Part shown: piece by piece, positions 5,801 through 7,183 of the stretch
How positions within the stretch are numbered: position 1 is the stretch's first letter
Layout: each line of letters starts with the position of its first letter
Origin: Candidatus Woesearchaeota archaeon
GTDB lineage: Archaea; Nanobdellota; Nanobdellia; Woesearchaeales; BM511
DNA length: 7,183 bases
Assembly: GCA_018221175.1 (NCBI GenBank)
Contig: JAAOYE010000110.1
Span: 1 to 7,183, forward strand
Direction: 5' to 3'
Program-made: the position numbers and the translations under genes
Notes under the pieces: generated by a model
Told to the model about the DNA's origin: nothing
Database searches by the model: none
Seen by the model: only the letters and a program-made list of their open reading frames with translations

Positions 5801-7183
5801 ACACTCTAAGTGATAAGTCAAGGCTTGAATTAGTATAGAATTCTCCTCTAAAATAATTTGAGTCATAAGACCAGTCAAGGTAAGTAGTAGTATTCTCACT
5901 AATTATAGTTACCCAATACTTTGTATTTCCTGTTAGATTTATAGGACTAGTAAGATTAAAGACTACCCATTCAAAGCTTGTATTGCTTACGTTTGAGATG
6001 GTTACTGTATCAATTACTCCACCAAAAGGACCAGATAAATCGTTGACAAGCATCATTGTAGAATTTACGTTTGAGCTGCCCTGTCTGCGAACTAATAGCT
6101 GGAATTTATATCCTATAGTATTTTGGCTTAGATTAAATGACTGGGATAAGTTGATTAATGAATTATTTACAAAGGTCGATGTATTGCTTCCTGTTTCAAT
6201 ATAATCACTTTTTGTCAGATTTGTCCTGTTCCCATTTAATATATAATAAACTTTAACATAAGGGATGTCTGGGTCATTTATTGTGAAACTAAGTGAAACA
6301 TTTAGATAAGAAAAAATCGCATTTAATGTCGGGTTAATTATGTTTATTCCAGCATCATTTTTTAAATAAAAAGATACATTGGTGTAATTGTTCACATGGT
6401 TGACAGTATTTGATGTACCATTTGTTTCTATTGTGTCGTTTGCATAAAATAATATTTCGTAATATCCTAGGCTTGTGATGTTTGTTATGTTGGATGAATA
6501 AATACCTCCACCATTATCTGTGACATTTAATGGCGTTGTCTGGTTGTTATAAACAAGGTCAATCTTTACAGTATCGACGCCGGTTTTGTCTGTAACGTTG
6601 ATTGTGACTGGAATGATAATGTTGCTAACAAGTTCATAAGCATACCCTTCTGTTGGTTCAATAACAGTGATTTCAGGTGCTTCCAAGTCAATTTTTTCAA
6701 TTACTTCAATTATTATGTCATCGGTGTCAGAATCCCACGGCGCATCACTGTAAGGGCAGATGTCTTGTAAGCCACCTAAATAGTTATATGCAATCCACAC
6801 TCTTATTGTGTGGTCACCAATAACATTATCTATTTGAAAGTTAGGAATAGTATCAATTGTCATTTCTACGTTGCCAGGAGCATCACAGATATCACCATAT
6901 ATAAATTTCCAATCTGCGTCCACAGAGTTTGTGCTGTTTTTGTAAAGAATTGCGTAATAATCAGAATTATAATAGCAAAACAATGTTGCAGTAACTTTTA
7001 CATAGTCTAATGCTCTTAGATAGCTGTCAGTAAGATTCCCAGGGTAAGGATTTGATGCTGTTCCGTTTTGGTCTTCAATTTTAATGTCCACGACATACTC
7101 ATAAAAATCATCTTGTGTAGAGCCAGAAAATGGGAAGACACTGTTTCCGTCTAGACAAGAGTCAATTGTCATTGAGCTTTCAA
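2853..7183 (-). CDS. Giant glycosylated cell-surface protein, membrane-anchored with coiled cytoplasmic tail (N-terminus cut by window edge)
   Basis: The frame stays open to the right edge, so ATG at 7172 is probably internal and the signal peptide lies outside. Numbering here is from that ATG (1439 residues). Residues 1-160 are an uncharacterised beta-rich region. 164-275 is Ig-like ('EAPEITVIEPTEG'). 337-462 resembles the choice-of-anchor R-type beta-sandwich (a 'QSFNLSQ' start, 'TKYWVTIIS', 'LDWSYDSN'). 499-598 and 599-700 are further Ig-like modules opening with TPP or TSP turns. 701-800 is NEW3/CARDB-like, and 810-942 is another beta domain. 956-984 is a Gly/Pro linker. 985-1105 is a last beta-sandwich. 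1106-1245 is a helical juxtamembrane domain. 1251-1266 is the only strong membrane helix, followed by basic residues. 1267-1439 is a Lys/Glu-rich cytoplasmic helical tail. I count about 65 NxS/T sequons before the membrane helix and one after it, which supports the topology. Possible disulfides include CENNSLFAKEC and CLSSC. The ligand is unknown; adhesion or sensing is inferred. It probably leads the operon with the CheC-like gene. Confidence 0.85.
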   Translation of the reverse strand, partial: ESSMTIDSCLDGNSVFPFSGSTQDDFYEYVVDIKIEDQNGTASNPYPGNLTDSYLRALDYVKVTATLFCYYNSDYYAILYKNSTNSVDADWKFIYGDICDAPGNVEMTIDTIPNFQIDNVIGDHTIRVWIAYNYLGGLQDICPYSDAPWDSDTDDIIIEVIEKIDLEAPEITVIEPTEGYAYELVSNIIIPVTINVTDKTGVDTVKIDLVYNNQTTPLNVTDNGGGIYSSNITNITSLGYYEILFYANDTIETNGTSNTVNHVNNYTNVSFYLKNDAGINIINPTLNAIFSYLNVSLSFTINDPDIPYVKVYYILNGNRTNLTKSDYIETGSNTSTFVNNSLINLSQSFNLSQNTIGYKFQLLVRRQGSSNVNSTMMLVNDLSGPFGGVIDTVTISNVSNTSFEWVVFNLTSPINLTGNTKYWVTIISENTTTYLDWSYDSNYFRGEFYTNSSLDLSLRVYDTQRYSNILNSSVGINTLTVCENNSLFAKECSYTEYKTDLTPPYFELPISYTSQVELGQLQAIVVDVKDTVSPIGSVTLEFNGTNASMQEIGIVTNGKRYRTILSLTKTKSYNFTIYATNSLGYKNKTAMYFFSVNDTTSPSLDSIVHGPNASDDIDPNITITFNFTLSDESNITTVKFQYKPDTTGVYTNSTVTNIGGGNYQANFTPLNETTYDYKVYAKDSHNNELYSTNQSIDVFYERDWNTLPLIYNVVRTDSGVTVNIYNVTVINNGDVIIPFSIQKGPLVSYIMVFSNNTFNVTPNNNVTIMINVTTPETGTYPANAIISCLSSCQIQNQTVGNSIDVGGVGPFLDIKIYKKVTEGRILSNLYDMRYNDNNQYTTPHELIVEIKNIAEIYDAPNITYQFYFPDNSTGWDSTINDTTNLSHNFSLQRKNFQDTKEFSIKFLIDRKTPLGILFNLTANASAYFNGTWKNYSKLIQINVTDEEEEPPSTIIIQDPGGGGTTPPPSSPPPGGSPKTPSTGLGLGTTISYNLTVNHPENVDILRGQSKTINITISNYFKNKYFAAINFSVEGYFENQINFSPKNVDVLNFNETKTITITFNAPSYIGYSVNDISLVFDYILINTRQNISQGRSETTRDGFRLIINEVDRENAVTCLEKSAHIVRNATMLNISSNYLNEKLQQQSQALATMDFTLAQKLCFEIGNDFENILDYKSRLFYLNEMIEKRDKEGYDMGDVNRLFEIANQLFIEGEFDSLGNSLKDVESSFALQIAIEDSNLFNRSGKFIKNNFKEILVFLFIFIILSDFAYKDIKKRVVKNNLKSLVEQKKELHDKLTELQNKYYVRKDVSQEYFQIHFDKYNEKISKINEDTINYENTLERLGKKVGLGASLEEKEEKIKEKITELQKSYYIRHSIDKKVFDKMNESFKKALAKLRKEKLVAKTSKKNLFMETLKKHFEEIKNRFNKEKGEQSKKNDIKTKSL
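3000..3302 (-). repeat. Duplicated 34-residue motif in the cytoplasmic tail of the surface protein
   Basis: Two copies, at 3201-3302 (residues 1291-1324) and 3000-3101 (residues 1358-1391), align without gaps and are 67 residues apart. The first opens KLTELQNKYYVR and the second KITELQKSYYIR. Ten of 34 positions are identical and many others are conservative (V/I, L/I, Y/F). A charged helix joins them. The pattern of a helix, then 'YYxR', then a short turn, then a second amphipathic helix recalls small helical-hairpin modules (SHOCT-like in outline) at the ends of some archaeal membrane proteins. A docking or oligomerisation role is inferred. Confidence 0.65.

Noticed and set aside
7170..7172. 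ATG at 7172 as the true start of the giant surface protein
   Set aside because: The frame continues upstream to the edge, there is no Shine-Dalgarno, and the residues after it are not a signal peptide although the protein is clearly exported.

Overview
The window is AT-rich. Five genes can be supported and all read leftward on the minus strand; the right-most and left-most run off the window. Promoter-like BRE/TATA pairs, N-X-S/T glycosylation sequons, GAGGTG Shine-Dalgarno sites and the protein families point to an archaeon. The DUF5752-like protein and the wHTH protein with a 'LNxxNEKT' motif suggest a small-genome DPANN-type lineage (Woesearchaeota/Pacearchaeota-like). That placement is inference from style, not a database hit. 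All four complete 3' ends use TAA.

In transcription order, right to left: (1) 2853-7183, the C-terminal ~1440 residues of a giant cell-surface protein. It has tandem Ig-like beta-sandwiches with about 65 N-glycosylation sequons, a Gly/Pro linker, a juxtamembrane domain, one membrane helix, and a charged cytoplasmic tail carrying a duplicated motif. (2) 2155-2811, a CheC-family protein with an intact first phosphatase motif and a degraded second one. (3) 1289-2089, a RecA/KaiC-like domain with a Walker B-like strand but no Walker A, followed by an ~80-residue Gln/Pro/Glu tail. (4) An AT-rich 158-base gap with promoter-like elements and inverted repeats. (5) 582-1130, a winged-helix protein. 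(6) 1-501, a TTG-started DUF5752-like protein with an extremely acidic tail, cut by the left edge.

The surface protein and the CheC-like gene are 32-41 bases apart and the KaiC-like gene follows 65 bases later. They probably form one transcription unit, with possible internal TATA boxes before the CheC-like and KaiC-like genes. The wHTH and DUF5752-like genes look like a second unit (80-base gap) with its own promoter region. The working hypothesis is a surface-contact or ligand sensing module: the glycosylated ectodomain binds something outside, its helical cytoplasmic tail docks signalling proteins, and the CheC-like phosphatase and pseudo-ATPase relay or tune the response. No CheY, CheA, MCP or archaellum gene is present, so the partner of the CheC-like protein is unknown.

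No RNA genes, CRISPR arrays, insertion sequences or origins were seen. No gene-free stretch exceeds 300 bases.
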